From Rhizobium acidisoli (GTDB lineage Bacteria; Pseudomonadota; Alphaproteobacteria; Rhizobiales; Rhizobiaceae), in assembly GCF_002531755.2 (NCBI RefSeq), contig NZ_CP035000.1:637881-701880 (forward strand): a stretch of DNA of 64,000 nt, written 5' to 3'. A program made the translations under genes and the position numbers. Positions 54,585-63,037 of the stretch are shown in pieces. Every line of letters starts with the position of its first letter. Within the stretch, counting starts at the first letter, position 1. Under the pieces are notes generated by a model. It ran no database searches. It was not told the DNA's origin and was given only the letters and a program-made list of their open reading frames with translations.

Positions 54585-55468
54585 CCAGGCTTCTCGAAAT
54601 TTCAGACCTCAGAATCTTCTTCGAGAGCGGTTTCGGAAAGGTTGACGCCGTTCGTGGTGTATCGCTGTCGATGGACATGGGCGATGCGATTGCGGTGGTC
54701 GGCGCAAGCGGGTCCGGCAAAACCGTCCTCGGCCGATCGATGCTCGGCCTTGTCGACGCACCGGGTGTCGTGCAAGGCAGCATCCGCTTTGACGGCACGG
54801 AGATCGTCGGAAGGTCCGAGAAGGACCTGCGCGGCATCCGCGGCCTTGGAATCGGAATGGTGTTCCAGGACGCCCTCGACGGCTTGAACCCGGTCTACTC
54901 GATCGGTTCGCAGCTCAGCGAAATCTTCACGGTCAGGTTGGGCCTATCCCGTTCACAGGCAAAGTCGCAAGCCATCAGCCTGATGGAACAGGTTGGCATT
55001 CGCCGCGCAGATGAGCGTTACAACGATTATCCGCACCAGTTTTCCGGCGGTATGCGCCAGCGCATTTGTATTGCTATGGCGATCGGCCTGAAACCGAAGA
55101 TCCTGATTGCCGACGAGCCGACCACTGCACTCGATGTCACGGTGCAGGCAGGGATCCTGCGGCTGATCAAGAGCCTCCAATCCGAAACAGGAATGGGCCT
55201 CATTTTCGTGACACACGATCTTGCGGTCGCTCGGATGATTTCGACGCGGATCGTGGTGATGTATGCGGGCCAGATCGTCGAACAAGGCTTGACCGAGGAG
55301 ATCTTCTTGCGGCCGAAGCACCCTTACACCCGGGCTCTGCTTGCAGCTCACCCCGCACGTGCTCGCTCTTGGCGTGATCTGGAACCAATTCCGGATGCGT
55401 TCGTAACCGACTCGTCCTCGGGCGAGGGAACCAGCCATTCCAGCCCGCAGATGGTCGTGACCAGTTAG
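54581..55468 (+). CDS. Dpp-like ABC ATPase (DppD type)
   Basis: A 295-residue ATPase. Walker A is GASGSGKTV, the signature FSGGMRQRI and Walker [15 protein letters not shown]. The oligopeptide tail (QIVEQGLTEEIFLRPKHPYTRALLAAHPA) is present, although the iron-sulfur Cys cluster of some DppD proteins is not seen. The ATG at 54581 overlaps the permease stop; upstream extension of the frame is antisense to nothing but lies inside the permease gene. Confidence 0.93.
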   Translation: MTRLLEISDLRIFFESGFGKVDAVRGVSLSMDMGDAIAVVGASGSGKTVLGRSMLGLVDAPGVVQGSIRFDGTEIVGRSEKDLRGIRGLGIGMVFQDALDGLNPVYSIGSQLSEIFTVRLGLSRSQAKSQAISLMEQVGIRRADERYNDYPHQFSGGMRQRICIAMAIGLKPKILIADEPTTALDVTVQAGILRLIKSLQSETGMGLIFVTHDLAVARMISTRIVVMYAGQIVEQGLTEEIFLRPKHPYTRALLAAHPARARSWRDLEPIPDAFVTDSSSGEGTSHSSPQMVVTS

Positions 55469-55476
55469 GAAGTATC

Positions 55477-56292
55477 GTGATGAATGATCACAAGGCCGAA
55501 TTCAAATCCCCTTTGCTGGAGGTTCAGGGTCTTCGCAAGACGTTTGGCGGCCGCGGCGGAAAACCCGGCCCGATCGTCGCGGTCGACGATATCAGCTTCT
55601 CGCTCAATCCCGGAGAGTGCCTGGCGGTCGTCGGTGAATCCGGCTCCGGCAAATCGACACTTGCGCGCACGCTGCTCAGGCTTCTGGATGCCGACAGCGG
55701 CTCCGTCCTGTATGAAGGCCGCGACCTGCTGTCACTGCCGCGCGCCGAGATGCAGCGCCAACGCCGATACCTGCAAATGGTCTTCCAGGATCCCTACGCC
55801 TCCCTTCACCCGCGGCGAACCGTGGCGCAGCTGATCTCGGAACCCTGGGAGATCCATCCGGGTGTGGTGGAGAAATCCGGGCGGCCGGCGCGGATTGATG
55901 CTCTCCTTGCGGAAGTCAATCTGCCCAAGCATTTCTCGAGCTACTATCCGAACCAGATGTCGGGCGGACAAAGGCAACGGGTGGCGATCGCCCGGGCACT
56001 CGCCCTTGAGCCCAAGATCCTGATCCTCGACGAGCCGGTTTCGGCGCTGGATGTTTCGGTTCAGGCGCAAGTCATCAAAGTTCTGATGACGCTGCAGGAA
56101 CGACGCGATTTGGCCTATATTTTCATCTCGCACGACCTGCCTCTGGTCCGGCTCGTGGCGCATAAGGTCGCCGTCATGAATCGCGGGCGATTTGTCGAAG
56201 CCGGACCCACCGATACGGTTTTCGACAATCCAAGCGATGAATACACCCGCACCCTGCTTGCCTCCTCCCCAGCAATCGCCGAAGACGCTTAA
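55477..56292 (+). CDS. Dpp-like ABC ATPase (DppF type)
   Basis: A 271-residue ATPase, partner of the preceding one. Walker A is GESGSGKST, the signature MSGGQRQRVA, Walker B ILILDEPVSALDVS and the H-loop FISHDL. A Gly-rich insertion (GGRGGKPG) sits near the start. It ends the importer operon. The stop is followed five bases later by a hairpin shared with the convergent glycosidase gene. Confidence 0.93.
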   Translation: MMNDHKAEFKSPLLEVQGLRKTFGGRGGKPGPIVAVDDISFSLNPGECLAVVGESGSGKSTLARTLLRLLDADSGSVLYEGRDLLSLPRAEMQRQRRYLQMVFQDPYASLHPRRTVAQLISEPWEIHPGVVEKSGRPARIDALLAEVNLPKHFSSYYPNQMSGGQRQRVAIARALALEPKILILDEPVSALDVSVQAQVIKVLMTLQERRDLAYIFISHDLPLVRLVAHKVAVMNRGRFVEAGPTDTVFDNPSDEYTRTLLASSPAIAEDA

Positions 56293-56296
56293 ATTT

Positions 56297-56335
56297 CATG
56301 TCGCCCGAAAGTGCGTTGCGGTTCCGGGCGACATG
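56297..56335. terminator. Bidirectional hairpin between convergent genes
   Basis: Eleven-base arms catgtcgcccg (56297-56307) and cgggcgacatg (56325-56335) pair perfectly. The element fills almost the entire 45-base gap between the plus-strand importer and the minus-strand glycosidase gene, so it can serve both transcripts. Confidence 0.75.
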
Positions 56336-56337
56336 CA

Positions 56338-58392
56338 TCAGCTCAACGTGTTCACATGCACCACTTCGAACAGGTCGAGCGACGGCAACTCGATGATGAG
56401 TTCATCTCCTTCCAGCCGCGTCGGCGGAGACATTGCGGAAACAAGCAACCGGGGCTGACCGGTGCCGCCCCTCACACGGATGCTGCCGCCTGCGATTGGA
56501 ATATGCGGCCCAAATGATTTCCGTCTTGCCCCGGATTGGTTGATAAGATGGATCAGCATCCCATCGTCCACTCGTCCGGCAATCAGTTCCACTTGTTCCG
56601 GCAGAGTAGCGCTTAACGGTCCCCGAATAAGGTGACTGATCGCTCTGAGGAAATAGTCGCGGACGGACGTCGTGCCGAACTCATGATATGTGCGGCCAAC
56701 CGACCAGGGAATCTGCAACACCGTGCCGCCGCCAGTCGTTGCCGAAACAGCACCCGGCTCGTCGCTGCCGATATGGCCGTAGCATTTTTCGGGGGGGCCG
56801 AACGGCGCCTGAGGAAGGACACTGCCAAGCCGCGTGCAGTTCGGCTTCCAGACGAAGCTGGTATAACTTCCGAACACCGGAATGATATCGCCGGTGTATC
56901 GATAATTTTCGGCATCGGGCTGGCGGTAATCGGCAACATAGGTTGCCCAGAGATTCATGCCGGTCTTTTGCTCCGCGAATTGCATCACAGACGGAGCGGT
57001 TGTCAGCTCCACGCTCCCATCCGATGCCACGCCGCCACGCCCGGTCAAAACGACATTTCCGCCGCGCCTGGCGTAATCATCTAGGCTTGCTGCAGCGGCA
57101 GCACCGATGTCATTGACGTCAGGGAGAATAATCGCCGAGTAGCGCGACAGATTCCCGTCTCCTGCCATGCGCGAAATCAGCTCAACCCCGATGACATCGA
57201 ACGGAATGTGTTTCTCCTTGAGCGCACAATATAGTCCGCGAAACTCGGAGACCGCTGCAGGATATTCCGGATCAGCCTTCCGCAGAGGGTTCGGGCGAAC
57301 GAGCGCGACGGTCGAGCCGGGCCGATAATTTCCGTAGAGCCGCCCATTCGCCTTGAAAAAATTCTGGATTTCCCCGGCCATCGGCACGTTCGGATAGGGA
57401 ATTCTTCCGGGCTCCCCCATCAGATAGGTCGAGGGGTTACCGCCCCGCGCGATTGCCTGCAGAAGATACTGTGCAAAATGCTCGGGCTGCTCGCCCGCCA
57501 TTCGATAGGGCATGTCGACGAAACACGTCGAATTCACCAGTACGGACGAGGATGGCATGCCGGTGCGGTATACGCTGACCGCCTCGGATGTCGCATGATG
57601 CCAAAGCTCGCGGCCAAATGCATTGTTGGCTTCGTAGTAGATGATCGGCGACTCGCGGCTCATGATGAGGGCAGCGTCCTTGCCTTTCGCTGCGACGTGT
57701 AGCGCCAGCCGGTCGACGAGATCTTGAATGACTTCGGCTGCAAACCGCAGCCAGTTTGGATAAGTGGCGTGCTGCGGCCCATCAGGCAATTCCAGGCTCG
57801 GCGCATATGCCCCGAAGGCCGCCTTGCATCGCTCGCAGTGGCAGACACCATGATAGACGCGGCTATAGTCAAACTCCGAAAACCGAAACCAGTTTACGAA
57901 GAAACCGCCGACATCGTAGCGGTCCATGACTTCGTCGATAATCTCGAGCGAATGTTTTTGATAATAGTCCCCGCATGGGCACGTGCTGTACAGGGTGCTG
58001 TAAATTTGCGGACGACCTGATGGAGACTTGAAAAGCCATTCCGGATGTTCGCCGGCGATCCGAGTTGAGACTTTGGAGAAGTCCATGCGGGCCAAGACAC
58101 GGATGCCGCGTTTGTGAGCGGCAGCGACCGCATCACCGATGAGATCCCCCGATGGTCGATCTTTCAGAAAGGAGACAGGCGTTTGAAACGGAAGGTCGGT
58201 CGGATAGAAGGACATGATGCCGCCGACGTTGAGCAACCATGTGTCTGCGCCTTTCTCTTCGATAAAATCAAGCACCCGATCCACGTCCATGGTGGCGTCG
58301 ATTTCCTGGATGTTCGTCTGAATGTTCGAGAAGGGGCGTGTCCACCATCCCCGCCCGACCGCCGTCCTCGTTGTTGCGCGCTCTTCCGACAT
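56338..58392 (-). CDS. Glycosidase-like protein (GHL6-type hypothetical glycosyl hydrolase)
   Basis: A 684-residue protein with an N-terminal TIM-barrel-like domain (NIQTNIQEIDATMDVDRV; KRGIRVLARMDFSKV; VGGFFVNWFRFSEFD). A CHCERCKAAF cysteine cluster follows at about residue 185, then a glutamine-amidotransferase-like trimerisation domain (KEKHIPFDVIGVELI, SAIILPDVNDIG, RRGGNVVLTGRGG) and a beta-rich end. The layout is that of GHL6/GH42-related proteins; the catalytic acids cannot be assigned by eye. There is no signal peptide, so it is cytoplasmic. It follows a sugar ABC importer and probably cleaves what that imports. The ATG at 58392 follows gaggag. Confidence 0.75.
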   Translation of the reverse strand: MSEERATTRTAVGRGWWTRPFSNIQTNIQEIDATMDVDRVLDFIEEKGADTWLLNVGGIMSFYPTDLPFQTPVSFLKDRPSGDLIGDAVAAAHKRGIRVLARMDFSKVSTRIAGEHPEWLFKSPSGRPQIYSTLYSTCPCGDYYQKHSLEIIDEVMDRYDVGGFFVNWFRFSEFDYSRVYHGVCHCERCKAAFGAYAPSLELPDGPQHATYPNWLRFAAEVIQDLVDRLALHVAAKGKDAALIMSRESPIIYYEANNAFGRELWHHATSEAVSVYRTGMPSSSVLVNSTCFVDMPYRMAGEQPEHFAQYLLQAIARGGNPSTYLMGEPGRIPYPNVPMAGEIQNFFKANGRLYGNYRPGSTVALVRPNPLRKADPEYPAAVSEFRGLYCALKEKHIPFDVIGVELISRMAGDGNLSRYSAIILPDVNDIGAAAAASLDDYARRGGNVVLTGRGGVASDGSVELTTAPSVMQFAEQKTGMNLWATYVADYRQPDAENYRYTGDIIPVFGSYTSFVWKPNCTRLGSVLPQAPFGPPEKCYGHIGSDEPGAVSATTGGGTVLQIPWSVGRTYHEFGTTSVRDYFLRAISHLIRGPLSATLPEQVELIAGRVDDGMLIHLINQSGARRKSFGPHIPIAGGSIRVRGGTGQPRLLVSAMSPPTRLEGDELIIELPSLDLFEVVHVNTLS

Positions 58393-58602
58393 AGTTTCTC
58401 CTCTCACTCTGATCCATACGGATCGGCCATCGATCATGCCCGGATGAAGAAGCGGCCTGAGACCCGCATAGAGTCCCCGTGGCGCTGCATTTGCAGTGCA
58501 TTCGGTCTCATTCAGGGAACTGTCAGGAATTCTCGTGGACTGATTTGGACCTTGGGGCCGTCACAACACAAACTCACAAGTTCCGCGATTTCTCCACCGG
58601 CA

Positions 58603-58628
58603 ACCGGCCGCGTCTTATTGCGGCCGGT
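58603..58628 (-). terminator. Hairpin after the sugar-binding-protein gene
   Basis: Nine-base perfect arms accggccgc (58603-58611) and gcggccggt (58620-58628) with an eight-base loop, 15 bases after the stop of the binding-protein gene (minus strand). There is no T-run. It separates the importer genes from the glycosidase gene, whose start is about 210 bases further on. Confidence 0.7.
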
Positions 58629-58643
58629 CGCGTCGTAAATGCA

Positions 58644-59954
58644 CTACGCTCGGCGGATGGCGGCATTCCCCATGCCGATGAAATCTTTCGCGGCCTTTTT
58701 GACGGACGATCTTTCGAAGCCGACATCTTCGTTCAGCCGCTTCAGAATGTCCTCGATCGCCTTTTGAGCACGGTGGACAGGCGGTGCCGCCTTGGCCGTC
58801 TTGAGGGCTGTTTCGGCATATTCGAGGACATTCTTGTCGAGGCGATCGAGATCGGGCAAGGCCTTGACAGCGGCAAGCGCCGGCATCGAGGCCGGCGGCC
58901 CGCTGATGAGGCGCAGGATCCGGGCCGATTCCGGGGAATTTACGAAATAATCCATGAGGATGGCTGCGTTCTTCTTGTTGCCGGCCCGGGCATTCATGCT
59001 CAGCAGACTTGAAGGGCTGGGAAAGCAGCCATTGTGCACTCCTTCTTTCCAGGCGGGAGGAGCCATCATCCACAATGTATCATTGGTCAGACCCTGAAAG
59101 CCGCTCTTGAGATCCTGCGTCTGGATGGAGGCAAATACCGCCTTCCTCAAGACGATTGGCGCGTTCTGCCATTCCCCATTCGGATATGCGGCCTGAATGT
59201 CCGGGGGGACGGAGCCGCCCGATTTGCGCATCCCGTCCCAGTAGTTGAACCACTCGCCAACGTCGTCGGCCGTGACCGCAAGTTTGTCGTCGGCAATGAG
59301 CACGCGATCCTGTGACCGCAAGACACGCAGGAAGTCATTGATTCGCCCTCCGTGGTCGTGGCTGCCGTACAAGCTCTTGTCTCTTGCATGGATCTCCGCG
59401 CAAAATTCCGCGAAGGATGCGTAGCTGAACTGCTCCGGCAGCGTCATGTTCAGACGCTCCAGCGCCGTGCCGTTATAAGCCATTGCCTGAATGCTGACGG
59501 CAATCGGCAGACCGTAGAGCTTTCCGTTGGTCCGACCCAAGTCAAGGACGGCAGGCGGGAAGTCGTCCGCCTTTATCTGCTCGGGAATGTACGCTTCGAG
59601 GGGTTCCAGAACCCTGCGGGTTGCGTATTGCGGCATGTATTGAGAATCCAGGGTGATAACGTCGGGAGCATTTCCGCCGGCGATCATCGCCGCGATTTTG
59701 TCGGGCCACGCGGCGCTGGGGACCCCCTCATAGATGACAGGGATCTCCGGATGGGTTTCGGCAAAATGCTTGATCGAATCTCCCCGCAGAGCCAACTTCT
59801 CTGAGCTTCCGAAAATGCCGAAGCGGATTGCGCGCGTCTGTCCGATAGCACGGGTACCTCCCAATAGCGCGAAAGTACCGGCGACAGCCGCGCTGTTGCG
59901 AAGCAGCCGTCTGCGCGTAAGCCCGCTGTCGTTGCTGTAAATGCTCGAATTCAT
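58644..59954 (-). CDS. Family 1 sugar-binding protein, Tat-exported
   Basis: A 436-residue extracellular binding protein of the maltose/UgpB class. The N-terminus has a twin-arginine stretch (TRRRLLRNSAAVAG) and a signal ending AIGQT. Family marks are HPEIPVIYEGVPSAAWPDKIAAMIAGGNAPDVITLD and KLYGLPIAVSIQAMAYN. It binds an oligosaccharide or glycoside in the periplasm and delivers it to the two upstream-encoded permeases. No dedicated ATPase gene lies in this cluster, so the importer must share a multitask ATPase such as MsmK or UgpC encoded elsewhere (inference). Confidence 0.9.
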   Translation of the reverse strand: MNSSIYSNDSGLTRRRLLRNSAAVAGTFALLGGTRAIGQTRAIRFGIFGSSEKLALRGDSIKHFAETHPEIPVIYEGVPSAAWPDKIAAMIAGGNAPDVITLDSQYMPQYATRRVLEPLEAYIPEQIKADDFPPAVLDLGRTNGKLYGLPIAVSIQAMAYNGTALERLNMTLPEQFSYASFAEFCAEIHARDKSLYGSHDHGGRINDFLRVLRSQDRVLIADDKLAVTADDVGEWFNYWDGMRKSGGSVPPDIQAAYPNGEWQNAPIVLRKAVFASIQTQDLKSGFQGLTNDTLWMMAPPAWKEGVHNGCFPSPSSLLSMNARAGNKKNAAILMDYFVNSPESARILRLISGPPASMPALAAVKALPDLDRLDKNVLEYAETALKTAKAAPPVHRAQKAIEDILKRLNEDVGFERSSVKKAAKDFIGMGNAAIRRA

Positions 59955-59980
59955 GTTTTCCTCCTCCTGTTATTGCTCTC

Positions 59981-59990
59981 CAAATATGTA
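59981..59990. promoter_or_regulatory. Repeated motif caaatatgta before the binding-protein gene
   Basis: The 10-mer caaatatgta lies 26 bases before the ATG of the binding-protein gene and recurs exactly at 62830-62839, in front of the dehydrogenase gene of the same cluster. A shared regulator, probably the divergent GntR protein at 63038, is the simplest explanation. Confidence 0.35.
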
Positions 59991-60003
59991 ATGCAGCAAG
60001 CGT

Positions 60004-60870
60004 CTAGCCCTTGAGCCCGGACGTGCTGATGCCCTCGACCAAGCGTCTTTGGAAAATCAAGAAGACGACAAATGTCGGGACCAGGCTGAGCACCGACATT
60101 GCCAATAGCTGTCCGTAGGATCCGCCGGATTCACCGATCATTGCGCGCAGGGCGACCGGGACGGTTACCGAGTTCGGCGAGGTGAGGTAAATGAGCTGCG
60201 CGAAGAAGTCGTTATACGTCCAGATGAAGGTGAAGATGATCGTGGTCACCAAGGCGGGCGTCAGCAGCGGGAAGATGATCGTGATGAATGTCCGGAACGT
60301 GCCGCACCCGTCGATTGCGGCCGCCTCATCCAGCTCCCGGGGGATCTTGCGGATAAACTGAACCATCAGAAATATAAAGAAGGCGTCCGTCGCCAGGAAC
60401 TTCGGCACGATCAACGGCAGGTAGGTGTTCACCCAATCCAGTTTGACAAAGAGAATATACTGCGGAATCAGCACCACATGATGCGGCAGCATCAGCGTCA
60501 GCATCATGATCGCGAACAAAACACGCTTGAAAGGAAATTCCAGGCGAGCGAAGGCGTAGGCTGTCAGCGAGCACGCTAAGACGTTGCCGACGACTGCTCC
60601 CAGGCAGATCACGAAAGAATTGAAATAGTAACGTGTGAACCCTGGGGCAGACGAGAACCAGCCATCGACGTAATTCTTGAAATCCAGCGAGCCAGGCAGG
60701 CGGTTCGGCTCGGTGAAAATCATCGTGTCCGGCTTGAACGAGCTCATCACCATCCACCAGAGCGGGTAAACCATGAGCAGCGCTCCCAGGATGAGCGCTC
60801 CATAGGCCCAGGCGCGGCTTGCACCGGATCTTCTCGGTCTCGTTGCGTCGGATGTCGCAGCCATCATCAA
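60004..60870 (-). CDS. Sugar ABC permease (MalG type)
   Basis: A 288-residue inner-membrane permease with six hydrophobic segments. The start has YPLWWMVMSSFKPD, and the docking loop is PRELDEAAAIDGCGTFRTFITIIFPLLTPAL, the MalG EAA motif. The end EGISTSGLKG is typical. It overlaps the preceding MalF-type gene by four bases and precedes the binding-protein gene by about 50 bases. Confidence 0.93.
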   Translation of the reverse strand: MMMAATSDATRPRRSGASRAWAYGALILGALLMVYPLWWMVMSSFKPDTMIFTEPNRLPGSLDFKNYVDGWFSSAPGFTRYYFNSFVICLGAVVGNVLACSLTAYAFARLEFPFKRVLFAIMMLTLMLPHHVVLIPQYILFVKLDWVNTYLPLIVPKFLATDAFFIFLMVQFIRKIPRELDEAAAIDGCGTFRTFITIIFPLLTPALVTTIIFTFIWTYNDFFAQLIYLTSPNSVTVPVALRAMIGESGGSYGQLLAMSVLSLVPTFVVFLIFQRRLVEGISTSGLKG

Positions 60871-61799
60871 TTATCCCCGTAGAAGACCCAGCGCCGCGAA
60901 ATCCAGAAGTTGAGTGCGGTGAACGCCCCGATGATAACAAGCAGGATCCAACCCATGGCCGACGCATAACCCATGCGGAAATGCGTAAAGCCCTCCTGGT
61001 AGAGATAGAGCGTGTAGAAAAGCGTTGCGTCAGACGGCCCGCCGGACCCACCGCTGACGATGTAGGCGGCAGTGAACGCCTGGAACGAGTTGATGACGCC
61101 GAGCACGAGATTGAAGAAGATTACCGGTGTCAGCATCGGAAGCGTCACGCGCCTGAATTTGCTCCAGGGTCCGGCTCCATCGATTTCGGCCGCCTCATAG
61201 AGCTCTCGCGGGATCTGCTGCAGCCCGGCGAGAAAGACGATCATCGCCGATCCGAATTGCCAGATATGAAGGATGACAAGGGTGTACAAGGCATAGGATG
61301 GATGAGCGATCCAATTGGAACCGACGAAACCGAAGCTCGCCAGGAGCGAGTTCATCACGCCTTGCCCACCGAAAATCTGGCGCCACATTACCGCCACTGC
61401 CACGCTGCTGCCGAGCAAGGAAGGCAGGTAATAGATTGCCCGGAACATTCCCAAGCCGCGGACCTTGAGGTTCAAAAGCAGGGCGATGCCGAGCGCGAAA
61501 ACCAGATTGAGCGGTACGCCAAGCAGGACATAGGTGAGCGTTACGCCAAGCGCCGTCATGAAGCGCGGGTCGTAGAGAAACATGTCCTCGAAGTTCTGCA
61601 GTCCTACCCAATTGGGGCTGTTGAACATGTCATAGTCGGTGAAGGCCAGGTAGAACGACGACAGCAATGGACCGGCGGTCAAAAAGATCAGGCCGGCGAA
61701 CCACGGCAGCAAAAGCAAATAGGCGTCCAGCCCTTGGCGCGTCGCCGGCCGAAGAGCGTATCGCTGTTTCGGCGCTGATCGTATCGCTTCTTCCATCAT
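60867..61799 (-). CDS. Sugar ABC permease (MalF type)
   Basis: A 310-residue inner-membrane permease. The docking loop reads PRELYEAAEIDGAGPWSKFRRVTLPMLTPVI, and FTDYDMFNSPNWVGLQNF and the early LLPWFAGLIFLTAGPLL helix are typical of UgpA/MalF proteins. Two adjacent ATGs (61799 and 61796) are possible starts; the frame continues upstream to 61823 without a better site. It is first in the transport part of the minus-strand operon. Confidence 0.93.
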   Translation of the reverse strand: MMEEAIRSAPKQRYALRPATRQGLDAYLLLLPWFAGLIFLTAGPLLSSFYLAFTDYDMFNSPNWVGLQNFEDMFLYDPRFMTALGVTLTYVLLGVPLNLVFALGIALLLNLKVRGLGMFRAIYYLPSLLGSSVAVAVMWRQIFGGQGVMNSLLASFGFVGSNWIAHPSYALYTLVILHIWQFGSAMIVFLAGLQQIPRELYEAAEIDGAGPWSKFRRVTLPMLTPVIFFNLVLGVINSFQAFTAAYIVSGGSGGPSDATLFYTLYLYQEGFTHFRMGYASAMGWILLVIIGAFTALNFWISRRWVFYGDN

Positions 61800-61890
61800 C
61801 GTGCGCCCCGACCCTTTCAGCACAACGTCACAGATCTACGTGCGGATGAGATTTTGCCAGGCGACGTTCCGACAGGACGGCGCCCAACCA

Positions 61891-62784
61891 TCAGGTGCTG
61901 CCTTGTGCGGCGTCCTGTGCGGATTTCGCCTCCAACGTCAGGAAGAGGGCCGAATGATCCCGATCGCCATTTCCCTGCGTCACGGCATCGTCCATCATCT
62001 TTAACGTTGCAGTGGTATTGGGCAGGTCCAACTGAAGGGCGCGCGCAGCGTTGGCAGCGAGATTGAGGTCTTTGCGGTGAAGCCGAATGGCGAAGCCGGG
62101 TGCAAAACTCTTGTCGATGATGCGCTGGCCGTGAACCTCGAGGATGCGCGACTGAGCAAAACCTCCGAGCAGCGCCTGACGGACTTTGTCCGGCGCCACT
62201 CCGGCGCGCTGTGCCAACAGCAATGCCTCGCTGACGCCCTCGATGGTGAGAGCGACGATGATCTGGTTTGCGACCTTTGCAACTTGCCCGGCACCATTTT
62301 CGCCGATCAGGTTGATGTTCTTCCCAAGGATTTCGAACAGGGGCAGGGCGCGGTTGAACTGCTCCGCCTCACCACCGACCATGATGGAAAGAGTGCCACC
62401 CTTGGCCCCGATCTCGCCTCCGGAGACGGGCGCGTCCAGGTAATGCCCTCCTTGCTCTCGCACGCGCTTGGCAAACTCGCGCGTCGCGACCGGATCGATG
62501 GAGCTCATATCAATGACCAGAGCGCCGCGGGAAAGACCGGACGCGACACCGCCAGCGCCAAACAAAACCTGCTCGACGTCAGGCGTATCCGGCAGCATGA
62601 GGATGACAACCTCGGCGCCCTCCGCGGCGAGCGCAGCCGAGGCTTCGGCGCGCCCGCCCAGCGCGATCAGGTGCGAGGAAGCTTCCTTCACCCTATTCAG
62701 GCGAAGCGTATGTCCCGCGCGAATAAGGCGCTCCGCCATGGGGCATCCCATCGTTCCCAGGCCGATGAAGGCAATCTCTGTCAT
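61891..62784 (-). CDS. 3-Hydroxyisobutyrate / tartronate-semialdehyde reductase family dehydrogenase
   Basis: A 297-residue beta-hydroxyacid dehydrogenase like GarR/GlxR. The nucleotide motif is GLGTMGCPMA (7-16), the substrate signature is DAPVSGGEIGAKGGTLSIMVGG, and the catalytic lysine is in GQVAKVANQ. It reduces or oxidises a small 3-hydroxy acid, often tartronate semialdehyde from glycolate or acid-sugar breakdown. It leads the minus-strand operon and faces the GntR gene across 253 bases. Confidence 0.9.
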   Translation of the reverse strand: MTEIAFIGLGTMGCPMAERLIRAGHTLRLNRVKEASSHLIALGGRAEASAALAAEGAEVVILMLPDTPDVEQVLFGAGGVASGLSRGALVIDMSSIDPVATREFAKRVREQGGHYLDAPVSGGEIGAKGGTLSIMVGGEAEQFNRALPLFEILGKNINLIGENGAGQVAKVANQIIVALTIEGVSEALLLAQRAGVAPDKVRQALLGGFAQSRILEVHGQRIIDKSFAPGFAIRLHRKDLNLAANAARALQLDLPNTTATLKMMDDAVTQGNGDRDHSALFLTLEAKSAQDAAQGST

Positions 62785-62829
62785 GTCTCTGATCCTTTGC
62801 GAACAGCGTCAGACCACATGGACGACGCT

Positions 62830-62876
62830 CAAATATGTACAAGTTGATCGCACAAATTACAAATTAATGTCAACTT
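62830..62876. promoter_or_regulatory. Candidate operator region between garR-like and gntR genes
   Basis: The region contains caaatatgta (62830-62839, shared with 59981-59990), running into tatgtacaagttg, and an inverted repeat aagttga (62841-62847) with tcaactt (62870-62876). It is AT-rich against GC-rich surroundings. GntR proteins often bind such tgtac/gtaca-centred sites, so this is the likely operator of the divergent pair (inference). Confidence 0.45.
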
Positions 62877-63037
62877 AAATTACTCTCGGCGAGGTTTCAC
62901 CGCACAAAAGCCCCCAAAAACAGTGGACGCGCGGCAAAAATTGTTGATAATCAGGCAATCAAATTCATACGAGTTAAAATTCCGTGCGGCTTAGGCAAGA
63001 CTTCGAGACGGCAGGCGAAGACAAATCTTTGGAAGGA

